Positions 1-11,531 are shown, counted from the stretch's first letter. The stretch: 64,000 nt of DNA from Trichobilharzia szidati (GCA_944472155.2 OX235271.1:39110633-39174632); one strand, 5' to 3'. Made by a program: numbers and translations. Notes: generated by a model from the sequence alone, not told the origin.

Positions 1-51
1 GTTTGTTCATAGTGAAATACTTTTGTTGTTGTTGTTGTTGTTGTTATATTT

Positions 52-250
52 CCAAGTGTTGGTTTCGAGGCATTTAGGTGATTTGAATTTTGATCACGAT
101 CTAAGAGAACCAGTGACAGCTGAGAAGTAATAGACGCCTGTATCGCTCTGTTTTGAGACTCTTTATCAGTACACACCCATGACTGAAGGATAGAATTGCT
201 AGAGTTCTAGTTGAAGTGGGGTTCATCAGGTTGAGTAGAAGGATAGACAC
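52..250 (-). repeat. Family B (hammerhead-type) repeat, divergent copy
   Basis: Read on the minus strand, it keeps the family-B order: a degenerate hammerhead region (GAGACTCTTTATCAGTAC on the plus strand), then the tail with AGAGAACC on the plus strand. Heavily mutated. A short TTG microsatellite sits just upstream at 26-46. Confidence 0.45.
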
Positions 251-628
251 TCGCCAATGACTTCAATACATTTCGGTAAATGGTAGATATTAGATTTCAT
301 GGAACGTTAGATTTTGCCCCACTGGTTGAACAGTCGACAGACTCACTTCGTAACCTAAAGGCGTTGCGTTCGATCGAACTGGTGTGGTTGTCAGTGCATT
401 TGGCTGAAGGCCTTGGGTTGGTTGAACTGTTGGTGAGGTGAGAGGTGGACATTGATGGGGGTTCCCCGACTAGATATCCAGTTCTCCCTGATTTCCAGTT
501 GTTCTCTGTGTGATGTGGATTTGTGACGAAATCTATCTTGAAAATATGTATGATTTTGGAATTGTTAGCTATAAATGACACGACATATAATAGGCATTAT
601 TTAATTAGAAATAAATCTTCAGAATACA

Positions 629-965
629 CCTATGTCAGTTAGAGTACCATTGGAAAACCTGCATGGAGTACTGGACAGCTGTTTCGTCCTGGTTTTGGAC
701 TCTTCAACAGTACGCAGCTGCCGCCAAGGTTCGAAACCACAACCTTCTGGTTACAAGGCGAGCTAGCTCATAAACCATTCAAGAGCCACTGAAACCAAAC
801 CCAATGGCCCATAAATTCCAACTTCTGCCAATTCATGACTTAGCGTGATCACTTAGCAATATCTTCTTCGATGAGTTACTGCCTCACCTAACTGATATCA
901 GCTCATGATGAAATGCTTTAACCAATCAAACAAAATTCCCTGCATAACTAATACTTGAAAACTAA
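629..965. repeat. Family B repeat, inverted pair
   Basis: 629-858 is a minus-strand copy with tRNA-like B box (GGTTCGAAAC at 729) and hammerhead segment (CAGCTGTTTCGTCC). 889-965 is a plus-strand copy of the family tail (GATATCAGCTCATGATGAAAT...). The tails point outward. Confidence 0.65.
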
Positions 966-1284
966 TTGAATAGTTAAACATTTTAATTTGAGGTATAACA
1001 TTAAATCTGAAAAACGTTTGCGATAAAAAAAAATATCGACTGACCAATCTCTAAGCCCCGAGGGGTTCGAAATAGTTATACTGTGACAGATTCAACAATT
1101 CTCTCATAAAATCATCTAAGTGTCTAACATTACATGCATCTATACATGATTTAAAAATTAATAGTTAGATTTCACGACAATGAAAAGAACCACGATGTCC
1201 CTAAGATTTATTCCTTTAGTTAGTACCATGTACCTTGATGGGATAAATCATTTTAAGTTGAAGATCATCTCTGATAGACTGAAA

Positions 1285-1608
1285 ACAGATCATCCAAAGT
1301 TTATCACCAGCAAGAAACTATGGGAACAAACAAAACAAGAACCAATCGCCCAACAAATATGCAGGAGAAAGTGGAGATGGACTGGACACTCGCTGAGGAG
1401 ACCGCGTGAGGCCCTCGAGTGGAACCCTGGAGGGAAGCGGTGAGTGGAACGTCCAAGGGTGACATGGAGGAGATCGTGCGAAGAGGAATTGAAACAGCAT
1501 GGACTAACATGGACGCAGGTGAAAAGTACAGCAGAAGACAGAAGCAAGTGGAGACGTGCAGTTGAAGCCCTATGTTCCACTAGGAACCCAAGGGAATAAT
1601 AATAATTT
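1285..1608 (+). mobile_element. RTE-type LINE, 3' end fragment
   Basis: The translation retains the RTE C-terminal signature: LWEQTKQEPIAQQICRRKWRWTGHSLRRP, then EWNPGGKR and CEEE after frame breaks. It ends with GAAGCCCTATGTTCCACTAG and an AATAATAAT tail, the normal RTE 3' simple repeat. 5' truncated and frameshifted. Confidence 0.8.
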
Positions 1609-2186
1609 AGTTTATGTTTCAGTCTGAGTAAACATAACTGTTTTTAAACAGTTTTTGTGATCGATATGTTAACATTTTTCCTGAACTCTGGTGGTATAGA
1701 ACATACTACTTAATTTTCCCCAGCGCATCCAGTGAATTCCAGTCTAAGTTAGTGAAATCGAGCTGAATATTATGATTGGAACGAATCTATAAATAAATAT
1801 ATAATAAAATATAATATAATAATTATGTTTAAGGTAAATTCAGGCAAAAATAGAAACCAGTGAAAGACCTCCTAAAAATGAAAGAAAACTGGAGAGCTGT
1901 TTCATTCTAAGTTGGAAGATGAAGTCTAGGTTAAGCTACTAGCATTTAAATATGTTCAACCACCCAGTTGGAATCATGTGGACGGAAATAGCCGTCTAAC
2001 GCTCCTCTACCTTAAATATTGCCCTAACGCACGCTTATACATCCAAAAATCCACTTCCAGATCGCCACAAACCTAACGTCTAGATAATAATCATGTTTTA
2101 CGTTCATATACAGTATTTTGGGGTGATTTTAACTTTGGTCACGAACTGACTTCATGTGGAGAACCACTGCATACCACCATGAAGTA

Positions 2187-3215
2187 ATTATTATTATTGT
2201 ATCCTTTAATTCCTAGAGGAACTTAGGGCTTCAGCCGTGCGTCTCCATTGAGTTCGGTTCTCTGCTACAGTCTTCACCTGGCTCCAGGTCTGCCTACACG
2301 TTTTCATCTCCTCTTCACATGACCTCCTCCAAGTCACCCTTGCACTGACGACCAACTCGCCACTTCCCTTTCGGGTTCCACTCGAGCAATGGCTTGTCTA
2401 GGGATGTCACTTGATGGTTTCCTCAAAATATGGCCAGTCAACCCATCTCCATTTCTTCCTGCCTAATCGGTTCCTGGTTGGTTCGCTCATTGCCAGAGAT
2501 CCCTGTGCCTGATCTTTTCTGGTCGGCCATCTAATCTTGAGTAGTAATGAGCGAAGACAACTGTTAATGAAGGTCTGTAGTTTGTTTGAGGTGCTTTTCA
2601 TGACGCGCCAAGTCTCTGATCCGTGTGGTGAGTAGCACTGACTTCCCATTAGAGTTGAAAATCCGTGACTTGTTTTTGATGCTGAGTGCTGTGACCTCCA
2701 CACAGACTTGAGAGTAGTGAAAGCTTGTCTTGCTTTTCCGATTGATTCTTGCTTTGATATCCTCATCAGTTCCGTCCGCCTGTAGTTGAAACGATGCTTC
2801 CCAGGTAGGCAGGTGAAGGAGGTTGTTTCTTTCAGATTTCTCCCATTTATGCTGATTGTTGTCTGTTGTTGTTGCTGTTGGTGGTGTTGCCCGGAAATCT
2901 TCATCACCTACCTCTGTTTTCTCTATGTTCACCTGAAGTCCTATCTTCTCCGAATGCTTCTTCTGCCAACTTGTTGCTTTTCGCTTGCATATCTTCCAGT
3001 TTGTGGGAAATCAGACATGTGTCATCATCGGCGAAGTCCAGATCCTCCAAGTTCTTTGTGTGAGTCCATTTTATGGCTGTTTCCTCATTGCCCGCTGTCT
3101 GTCGCATTATCCAGTCTACTGCAATCAGGAAAATCATTGGCGATAGTAGGCAGCTAGCTTGTTTTACTTCTGTCCTCACTTCGAAGGATTCCGTAAGTTT
3201 CCCGTTTTGGGATAC
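2187..3215 (-). mobile_element. RTE-type LINE fragment (RT palm to 3' end)
   Basis: Minus strand, 5' truncated. The frame at 2904-3254 reads FEVRTEVKQASCLLSPMIFLIAVDWIMRQTAGNEE...DLDFADDDTCLISHK, the RT palm with the FADD catalytic box. A second frame (2407-2907) carries HHQQQQQQTTISINGRNLKE through FINSCLRSLLLKIRWP. The 3' end at about 2190 is an ATT repeat. Frameshifts make it dead. Confidence 0.85.
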
Positions 3216-3499
3216 CTGCTTATTCCTTCTTTGAAATTCCTCTGCAGTACGCACTCATTACTCAATCATGGATCAAATTCAAGACCTTCAGGTTACAAGT
3301 TAAACTCGCTGATAATTCAGTCACCTGGACAGAATCCAATAGTTCATCAATTGTAACATCTATCAGTTAACGATATACAACTCGACTGCTAGCCAATTTC
3401 ATTGGCCAGTATCTATCTTCGTACCCAAATTAGTGGATGCGAAGTGGTGAAGAGTCCCCAAAAAGGACAAAACATTTGTTTAGTAATCCCTGGTGGTCT

Positions 3500-3560
3500 C
3501 CATTGAGTTCTCTAACTAAGGTCAGTTCATGATCATATTTAAAATCAATCAAATCCGTGG
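3500..3560 (+). repeat. Family B tail fragment
   Basis: Short stretch matching the tail (GTTCTCTAACTAAGGTCAGTTCATGAT). No tRNA-like or hammerhead part is left. Confidence 0.35.
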
Positions 3561-3696
3561 AAAGTAACATCTGAAAAGTTTAAAGGTGATTTCACGCAAA
3601 AACCTTTAACTGTCAAAAATCCACTTAGATTAAATTCCCAATTGGATGATACTGTATTTTCTAAAGTTGATTTGTTTTTCAAGTTTTACCACGGAA

Positions 3697-3883
3697 TCGG
3701 GTCCCAGTGGCTGAATGATATACGAGCTTGCCTTGTAACCAGAAGGTCGTGGGTTAGAACCCCCTGTGGTGGGTACGTACTTCCGATGATTCTCAAACTA
3801 GGATGAAACAGCTATCCTGTACTCCCAGTGGCTGGTTTTCAGTAGTTCTCTAACTGATATCAATCCATGGGCGAACTCGAAAG
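3697..3883 (+). repeat. Family B repeat with tRNA-like and hammerhead parts
   Basis: Contains CCCAGTGGCTGAATGATATACGAG (A box), GGGTTAGAACCCC (B box), then CTAGGATGAAACAGCTATCC and the tail up to GATATCAATCC. The hammerhead 5' strand reads CCGATGATTC and is degraded. Confidence 0.65.
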
Positions 3884-3914
3884 GAACTGTATTTATTTGA
3901 TAATTAAAAGACTC

Positions 3915-4456
3915 CTACAGATCATCGTCAGCATTAAAAATAAGATCCAGATTTTCAACTCCAATGTAAAGTCAGTGCTACTCACTATACGGATCAGAGA
4001 CTTGCACTGTGCGTCATGAAGAGCATCTCAAACAAAGTACAGACCTTCATTAACGGTTGTTTTCGCTCAATACTACTGAAGATCAGATGGCCGGCCAGAA
4101 AATATCAGCAACAGGGATCTCTGGGAATGAGCGAACCAACCCAGCAGGAACCAATTGTGCAACAAATATGCAGAAAGAAATGGAGATGGATTGGCTGGCC
4201 ATACTCTGAGGAAACCATCAAGTGATATCACTAGACAAGCCATTGCTCGAGTGGAACTTGAAAGGGAAGCGGCGAGTTGGTCGTCACAGCAAGGGTGAGG
4301 GTGACTTGGAGGAGGTCATGTGGAGAGGAGATGAAGACATGTGGGCAGACTTGGAGCCAGGTGAAGACTGTAGCAGAGAACCGAAGGCAATGGAGACACG
4401 TGGCTGAAGCTTTATGTTCCTCTAGGAATTAAAGGAAACAATAATAATAATAATAA
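3915..4456 (+). mobile_element. RTE-type LINE, 3' fragment
   Basis: Begins in the segment coding SIKNKIRIFNSN and runs through KSISNKVQTFINGCFRSILLKIRWP, QQICRKKWRWIGWPYSEETIK and LLEWNLKGKRRVGR. It ends at CTATGTTCCTCTAGGAATTAAAGG plus AATAAT repeats. Two frames are needed to read it. Confidence 0.82.
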
Positions 4457-4599
4457 CAATACAGATCATCTTCAAATTTTTGGGATAAACTTTTAGCCGA
4501 AGTTGGAAGACGACATGTAGTGAATGATATTATCCAAAATAAACTTCTCTTAAAAACTTGCCAAAACATTATGATATGGAATTCATATGTTTCTGTATG

Positions 4600-4815
4600 A
4601 GGCATCGGTGATTCAGCGGTAGAACGCTCGCCAACTACCCATTTGGTCCGCAGTTCGATCCCCGGACACAGACGCACTCCTTCACCTCACTTAACCGCTG
4701 GTAAGCCCTGCTGAAGAGGAAAGGTTTGGCCTGAGACTAGCAACCACATCCTGCTACCTAAAATTTCAAAGCTCTAGCTTGAAGACCTATGTTCCCCTCG
4801 GAACGCAAAGGAATA
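4600..4815 (+). mobile_element. SINE family A (tRNA-headed), older copy
   Basis: GGTGATTCAGCGGTAGAACG (A box) and CAGTTCGATCCCCG (B box) are followed by the body GCACTCCTTCACCTCAC...TAAG and the RTE-like tail GAAGACCTATGTTCCCCTCG. Divergent from the younger copies. Confidence 0.7.
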
Positions 4816-5699
4816 AAAATTATTTTAAATGTTTCTGTACGTATGTATGTATAGTGGTCTTGTAATCATCATCACTGACATATTTACCCACTTATCGAAT
4901 CAACCCAGTACCACATCTAACCCATGTGGGTGGTATCCACTGAATGAATCATCTCAACTGAAATTGCTGTTACTATATTGGATCATTCCATAGGACAATT
5001 ATGATAATATCATATTGACAAGTTTTTGTTATGTAATTGCCTGTCCATTGCTTACACTCTCGCTTTGACCATTAATATATTTGTGATAGCCCAGTAACAA
5101 GGGTTAGAAAATTAAACTGAGGGTTGAGGGAGGATAGTTTTCTTGTTGTAACCAGAGTAACAACCAACTCACAAGCACTCACGCACGCGCGCACACACAC
5201 ACACAAACACTCACATATCTGTGTAAATTTTCAATATTTGATAATATGAGGTGATTGCAAATAAAAATAGTGAAACATCCGGTTGCATGTTTTAACAGTA
5301 ACACGACCCAGCAAACATGTGCTAAAGAAATAAAACTTGAGGTAAAGATACGTTAGAGGGTTCACTACTATTACTGCTACCTTGTGTGTTTATTCATACT
5401 CATCCTTCACCTAGACAAACAGACATGCATATATATAATATATATTTATATCCCACAGCTTAATTACAAGGTTCAACAATATATTAACATATGAGAATAA
5501 GGAATATAAGGATTAGTAATAATCGTAATAATTAATATGTCACATTATATAATTAGATTTGAATTTTATGAGTTCTAGGATCAGTTAACTTAAACAAATT
5601 ATTGTGCAATCCAGTTGAGATTTAACTTATCTCTGGAAGAATAATCCTCTGAATTAATTCATTGACGAAATGAAATTAAGACCCGACCAATGCAAAGGT
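4816..5699. other. AT-rich DNA with simple repeats, no gene seen
   Basis: Holds a CA tract at about 5185-5216 and ATATATAATATATAT near 5430. I see no coding region or recognisable repeat. Confidence 0.5.
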
Positions 5700-6410
5700 A
5701 TCAGTTGTTTCATGTTTTCTTAGACGAGCACACTCTTTGATGTTAACGGATGAGAAAGAAAAAGAAGAAGAAGAAATACCAAATATTGCTGAGACTCTCA
5801 AGCAAAACAATTATTCAAAGAACTTCATCAACAAAGCCAACACTGACATTAAATATGGTCGAAAACGTATTCCGAAAACATTGACCTCAACAGTTGTCAT
5901 TCCATATAGAGCAGAGACGTCAGACGATATCAAAAGAGTAATCAATAAGCCAGACATCAGAGTTTTCTTCAAAACATCAGACGTACTGAGAAATAACCTT
6001 GTTCATATAAAAGACCAAATCCCTAAAGATTCTCTATCTAATTGAGTCTATAAAATAAAATGCTTGCTGGGAATGTGATGCGATCGATATACATGGGACA
6101 AACCTCACCAGAGAGAAATCAAAATCAGAAGAAATGAACACCGTAGAGCATCTGTTTGACCACCGAGAAATGCAGTTGAACTAGAAAAACTTGAAAAATC
6201 ATCAGCCATAGGTCTACACAATACGCTATCGAATCAGATCACAAAACTGATTTTGACCATAATGAAATCATAATCCAGAAAAAGCACTTCAGAAATCACA
6301 AAGAACGTCTAATATCAGAAGCACTTCATATTAGGTGGAATCCAAATTTTCTGAATGGGAATGATGGACTAAAACAGAATTTGACCTGGTTACAACAGCC
6401 CCCTCCACCA
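5700..6410 (+). mobile_element. Penelope-like element fragment (GIY-YIG region)
   Basis: The frame at 5737-6045 ends TVVIPYRAETSDDIKRVINK...IRVFFKTSDVLRNNLVHIKDQIPKD. That is the linker before the GIY-YIG endonuclease in Penelope-like elements. Beyond its stop, shifted frames read VYKIKC, YMGQTS, IRRNEHR and HIRWNPNFLNGNDG, the remaining GIY-YIG blocks and C-terminus. Broken by frameshifts and stops. Confidence 0.75.
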
Positions 6411-6748
6411 TGGTTTGACATCATAATACTTTCCTTTCAGATGATGATCTGGTTGACAGTTGGTTCTCGTAGACTAGTTGATGCAGCGCCAGTCTTGTAA
6501 TTTGGGAACCGCTAGTGTGAATTGTGCTGCCATCAATGTTTTCATCTTAATTTTAATCATCATCGAATACACGAGTAATAATGCTCAAGCCACAGCTGTC
6601 GTAGATAATTTTTCCATTGATAAATAGTTTCATAGGCAACTATAGTATATGGCTACTGGATTAAAGTAAAAACCCTGCGTTTTTATTCATTTTACGGATT
6701 GTATTCAATAAACCATCCACTGACTTGTAACCTAATATTATAGTTATT
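6411..6748. other. No gene or clear repeat seen
   Basis: Unremarkable AT-rich DNA, possibly the 3' remainder of the Penelope-like fragment. Confidence 0.4.
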
Positions 6749-7095
6749 ATCATTACTTCCTTGGGTTCCGAGTGGAATATAAGGCTTCAGCAGCACATCA
6801 CCATTTCTCTGGAGTCTTTTTAGCTGGCTTCATGACTGATCATAACCTTCTATCTTCTCCTCACATGATCTTCTTCATGCCATACTGAGACTCATGCCCA
6901 ACTCGTGGATCGTTTCCCATTTAGGGCATAGAGCGTGACGCCACTCAGTTGTCTTTTGAGTGTATGTCTAGTGCATCTCCATTTCCGGTAGAGTGTTTGT
7001 TGGACGATAGGCTAATGGTAGGTGCGCTTCTAGAGTCCCCTGTTACTTATTCTTTCTTGCCGGTCACCTTCAATATGGAGGTGGAGATGACAACT
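6749..7095 (-). mobile_element. RTE-type LINE, decayed 3' fragment
   Basis: Starts (3' end) with TTATTATCATTACTTCCTTG and the GTTCCGAGTGGAATATAAGGCTTCA tail complement. The rest follows the RTE C-terminal domain on the minus strand, with many stops. Confidence 0.7.
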
Positions 7096-7404
7096 GCTGG
7101 TAAAAGTCTGTGTCTGCGTTACCTATATTGATATCCGCATCAAGTTTATTTCTGCCGTCAGAATTACTTTTGAGCGAACACTAGTCTAAATTCATGTCGA
7201 ATTCAAAACTCACAACTAATCGATACAGTGAGGACTTGTAGGTAGCTTATGTTTTAACACCTATTTTGTAGTTTTTGTGAACACTAACTATTAACTACCA
7301 ATTTTAGTCATATTATGATTAATTAGGAATCTTGTATTGTCAAAAAAATATTGTAACCATCTTCATTCGCATTTAGTATGTTGGTTTCAAAGTATTTTCT
7401 AATT

Positions 7405-7797
7405 TCAGGTCAGACCACGGACTGACATCAGTTAGAGAACCATTGAAAACAAGCGGAGAGTACTGAACAGCTGTTCCATCCCACTAGTTTAGGATCCGTA
7501 GGTAGTACATACCCACCACCAGAGTTCTAACCCATGACCTTCTGGTTACAAGGCAAGCTCGTATCCCATCCAGACACTGGGACCCACCCGATCACATGGC
7601 CAGCCCATGAATTCTAACTTTTACCAATTCGTGATGTTAGTGCGACTGGCACCAACCAATGTGATCGGTGGGAAATCCATCCCAAATCCTGACTGGATGG
7701 CTCCACTGGTCACGACTTCTGGCTAGGACGGACTGCAGACAACTTCTTCTTGAAGCGAGTCACTAGCGAGCATCAGACTAATTTTCAAGAAATAGTT
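7405..7797 (-). repeat. Family B repeat, nearly full unit
   Basis: Minus-strand unit with tail (GACATCAGTTAGAGAACC), hammerhead region (CAGCTGTTCCATCCC), tRNA-like B box complement (GTTCTAACCC), A box complement and the 5' part ending GCGAGTCACTAGCGAGCATC. The tail of the adjoining unit follows directly. Confidence 0.7.
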
Positions 7798-7965
7798 TCT
7801 AGGGTTTCTATTTGTTTCAGGTTGGAGCACGGATTGATATCAGTACACATAAGGTACTGCCGATGAGTCCCAAACTAGGATGAAACAGCTGTCCAGTACT
7901 CCCTGTGGCTGGTTTTCAATGGTTCCTTCACTGATATCAATCCGTAGCCACACCTGAAACAAATA
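7798..7965. repeat. Family B inverted junction module with hammerhead
   Basis: A minus-strand tail (to GATATCAG at 7842) abuts a plus-strand half unit. At 7854-7899 GTACTG and CAGTAC form stem I, GTCC/GGAT stem II, then GAAA and the self-complementary ACAGCTGT. The same junction occurs in opposite orientation at 47381-47430. Confidence 0.7.
7854..7899 (+). ncRNA. Hammerhead-like motif, family B
   Basis: Stem I GTACTG/CAGTAC (6 bp), core CCGATGA (U4 to C against CUGANGA), stem II closed by an AAACTA loop, GAAA, palindromic stem III ACAGCTGT, and C at the cleavage position. The U4 change probably weakens or kills cleavage. Confidence 0.55.
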
Positions 7966-8309
7966 GAATCCCTACAGACTAATTCTTGAATAGTTTCCTA
8001 TTGATATTATAGTAAATATCTGCAGCACAGGCTGTAGATGTGTTGGTGGTTTTGGCGTTATACGAAACTGCATCAATGCATAACAGTCTAGGAGTTATTT
8101 TCTGTCCCAGTCATGCATGAAAGTTTTTACGTTACAGATGAAAGAGCTTTTTTATATCTCATGTCCTTTTTTGACTGTTTTACTCGAAATGTTACCTTTA
8201 GTAATTTCATAGTATGATTACCGTCATGAATACTTTCCATCTTTGAACTTCTTTATAAAAAACAACTCTACCTCTTAAGATTAACGCCTACTTTCAATGT
8301 AGACTTCAT

Positions 8310-8590
8310 GACAAATCAACGTCAATTAGAGATGACTGAGAACTAGGGAGTATTAGACAACTATTTCGTCCTAGTTTGTGGCTCTCCAGCAGTATGCCTT
8401 CACAATCCCATCAGCTGCAATCCTGGAAGGAGAGGCAAGCTCGTTGACCATTCAGTCAATTGAGTTGAAATTAAATGACCTGTGAATTCTAAATTCTGAC
8501 ATGTAGGGCTACCGGCGACCAATACCCTCGATGAGCAACTACTTCATGTCGATAAGGTGAACCCCATTAGCTAAAACTTCTCATCAGAAC
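8310..8590 (-). repeat. Family B repeat
   Basis: Divergent minus-strand unit: tail, hammerhead part (ACTATTTCGTCCTAGTTTG at 8370), B box remnant (GCAATCCTGG) and A box complement (AGGCAAGCTCGTTGACCATT). Confidence 0.6.
8349..8396 (-). ncRNA. Hammerhead-like motif, family B
   Basis: On the minus strand ATACTG is followed by CTGGAGA (A6 to G only), a stem II ending GGAC, then GAAA. Stem I and the palindromic stem III are partly eroded. Confidence 0.45.
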
Positions 8591-8682
8591 TTCAGGACGT
8601 TGATTCAGTAGCTTTAAAGTGTCTATTGGTTTATCCGCATATGACCCTTTTTGCATTTAGGTTATGTAAACTTTTCAAGTGT

Positions 8683-8885
8683 TGGTTTCTAGGGTTTTGA
8701 TTGGTTACAGGATTTTCATCATGAGCTGACATTAGTTAGAGAACCATTGGAAAACCTGAGAGTACTGGACAGCTGTCTCGTCCTAGTTTGGGACTCTTTA
8801 GCAGTACGCACCCACCGGGATTCGAACCCAGGACCTTCTGGTTACAAGGCGAACTCGTATACCATTAAGCCACTGGGACTTTTAA
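8683..8885 (-). repeat. Family B repeat
   Basis: Well-conserved minus-strand copy: GGATTTTCATCATGAGCTGAC tail, CAGCTGTCTCGTCCTAGTTT hammerhead part, GGATTCGAACCC (B box complement) and GTATACCATTAAGCCACTGG (A box complement). The hammerhead has CTAAAGA and GAGA changes. Confidence 0.75.
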
Positions 8886-9344
8886 TAATTAAAAAGGTAA
8901 TACCATAAAGAAGTTAATGAAGCCATGAGGACAGGATGAAATAGGTCCTGAAGATTATGTCTAAGCACTGGGGTGGGAGGGGGGGGAGGAAAGTTGTACA
9001 AACTATCAGTACACTGAAAACCAATAAAATACAAATTCATAACAACATGTCCTAAATGAATTAAGCATACTTCCTGTTATTCAACCTACTAGCCATTATG
9101 GATTTATAAATACAATCACAAAGAATAATGTATACTTCATTTTCCTCACGTAAGTACGAAGGAAACTAACCAAGACTAAATCTATGTAAAAAGTCTGTCT
9201 ATGAAGTAACCGAACTACTAAAAGTTAGCACCGAAGATGCTGTTTAAAAGACAATAAAAGCTTAGGAAGTAAACACCTGAGTTTCATTCAATTTATAAAC
9301 AATTATAATCGTCACAAAGTTAGAATTCACAGTCTAAGTGAGGG

Positions 9345-9475
9345 AACGTAGCCTTGCTGGAGTTGTATATGTCTATTGCTGAAGAGTCCTAGTCTAGGAC
9401 GAAACAGCTGCCCAGCGTTCTCTGACTTTCAATGATTTTCTAAATGATGTTCGTCGGCTCGTGATAAAGTGTACA
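9345..9475 (+). repeat. Family B repeat fragment with intact core sequence
   Basis: Lacks the tRNA-like head and holds the hammerhead and tail. The core reads CTGAAGA, GTCC-TAGTCTA-GGAC, GAAA (9379-9404), an intact consensus core. Stem I and the cleavage site have decayed. Confidence 0.6.
9373..9420 (+). ncRNA. Hammerhead motif, family B, intact core
   Basis: CTGAAGA, a 4-bp stem II (GTCC/GGAC) and GAAA are all present. U16.1 has become C and stem I keeps only about 3 bp, so activity is doubtful. Confidence 0.5.
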
Positions 9476-9479
9476 CTGA

Positions 9480-11095
9480 CATTATATAATGAATGCAGTG
9501 AAATTTGGCTATCACATATTAGATCACAGGTTAGGTTGGGTTGAATCATTGCCAACGATAGTCTGTTATTGTCTTGAGAGAAGAAAAAGAAGCTTTGAAA
9601 AATCCTTATACACTTTGATAATGTGAACATTATTATTCATTCATTCATTCACATGTAAAACTTGTTGCCATCGTAATCACCGTAATCATTTTCATCATCA
9701 TCATTCTGACCATTGTCATTATCACTATCGTCATCATCATCTGCGCATATGTACATAATTACAGTTATTAATTTGATCTACCTCTTCAGGTGGTTTTGTT
9801 ATTATTATTTTTATTGATCCACCAGCCCGTATTTAATCGTTTAACCAAAAACATAACTGATTACTTTTTCCAACCTTCTGTTGAGTTAACTCATTCAAGT
9901 GATGAATCCACCTATAATTCACCGTATATATATTATATCCTCTCTTTCAATCTATCCATCATTCTCTATCTATCTATCTATCTACCTATCAATCCAGCCA
10001 ACCAATGCATCCATCCGCCTTATTTGTCTAATCATCATCAAACAAACAAGTCCACATCACTCATCCCTTCATTCACTCACATACACACACTCTCTCTATG
10101 CATCAAACCATATTTGATGGACAAATTTCATAACGAAACTAGTTTAAAATGCCAACCATGTTTATAGTTTTAGATCGAATATATAACCTGTTTGCATACT
10201 GTTCCAAATTAATCCCTTTTTTAAACACAGTTGCTATGGTCATATGTTATGTGATTATGATGATTATGATGATGCTATCATATATACCGACTAAGACAAC
10301 TCATTCATGCCTCTTCACCTATCCGTTTGTTAACTCAATCACCTACTGACCTACTCAACTAACTAACTAACTAACTGACGAACGAACGAACTCACACTAG
10401 ACCTTGTTTTCATCTTTAATTTAAATAAGGGGGTGGCTGTGTTTGTAGTATTAGTAGTAGTAGTGGTGTTATAGGTTACAAACAAGAGCGGTAACATGTC
10501 ATACGATTGTCCAATTACTCAGTGTGATGATGAGATTTAAAAAGGCAAATTTTAGGATCAGAAGAATTTTTCTTTTCATTTGTCTTGTTTTGTTTTGTTT
10601 TGTTGGGGAGGTTACTTATGTGGATATTTTTATAAGGATTACAATGAAATCTGTTATTATGATTGTTACTGTCATTGTTGTCTTTACTGTTTCCATTGCG
10701 GGGAGGGGTGAGGGTGGCGGTGGCTATTTCTGTTGTCGTGCTGCATGAAAATGATTAGCTCATATGGCTTAATTTAAGTTTCAAGTGAACTCACCTCTCT
10801 CTCTATGTGTGTGTGCTCACTCACTCACTCATTCACACACGTACATACATACAGACAGACAAAATCGAAGATGACAACTATGCAAGCAGTGTTGCTTCTT
10901 ATTCACATTTTCTTTTCTTTGTCTCTTTGTTAAAAGTGATCTGATGCATATATTATAATCTGTCTCTGAGGGAAATAATAATAATACTAAGTAGAAGAGA
11001 GGAAAAGAGGGGAAGAAATTACGTTGTTGGCTGTTTGCCAAAAGTTGCCTATGACATAAAAGTTTATCTCCTTTGTGCAACATACTGTTGGCATA
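9480..11095. other. Simple-sequence-rich DNA, no gene supported
   Basis: Contains CATTCATT, CATCATCAT, TCTATCTATC, (AACT)n/(AACG)n at about 10350-10395 and CTCTCTATGTGTG tracts. Open frames here translate these repeats and show no domain. Confidence 0.5.
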
Positions 11096-11099
11096 TAAC

Positions 11100-11252
11100 A
11101 GATTTCAGGTCTGATCACAGATAGATATTAATTAGAGAATTATTGAAACCCAGGGTGTGCTGGACAGTTATTTCATCCAAGCTTAGGACTATTCATCCAG
11201 GGATCGAACCCAGGACCACTCAATCACTGAGACGAACTCGAATAGCTCACTA
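11100..11252 (-). repeat. Family B repeat, short divergent copy
   Basis: Minus-strand tail and hammerhead part (GGACAGTTATTTCATCC), then GGGATCGAACCCAGGACC, the B box complement. Confidence 0.55.
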
Positions 11253-11283
11253 ATTCGACCTTGTTTCCAATTTACGGTAGAAT

Positions 11284-11531
11284 TATTATTATCGTTTCCT
11301 TTAGTTTCTAGAGAAACAAAGGGCTTCAGCCGCACGTCTCCATTGCGTTCGGTTCTCTGCCAACGTTTTCACCTGGCTCCACGTTTGCCCACATGCTTTC
11401 ATCTCCTATTCACATGACCTCCTCCTCCATATCACCCTCGCACTGACGACCAACCCACCACTTCACATTCAGGTTCCACTCGAGAGATGGCCTGGCGTGT
11501 GATGTCACTTGATGGTTTTCTCAGACTATGG
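11284..11531 (-). mobile_element. RTE-type LINE, 3' end fragment
   Basis: TTATTATTATCGTTTCCTTTAG starts the reversed 3' end, followed by the complement of the C-terminal coding region up to GATGTCACTTGATGG. Truncated at both conserved blocks. Confidence 0.75.

Noticed and set aside
1180..1443. 87-codon frame as a host gene
   Set aside because: Its second half is the RTE C-terminal domain. The frame is a LINE remnant.
9790..10167. 125-codon open frame with hydrophobic start
   Set aside because: It translates TCTATC, CATT and similar simple repeats. No domain, no convincing splice sites.
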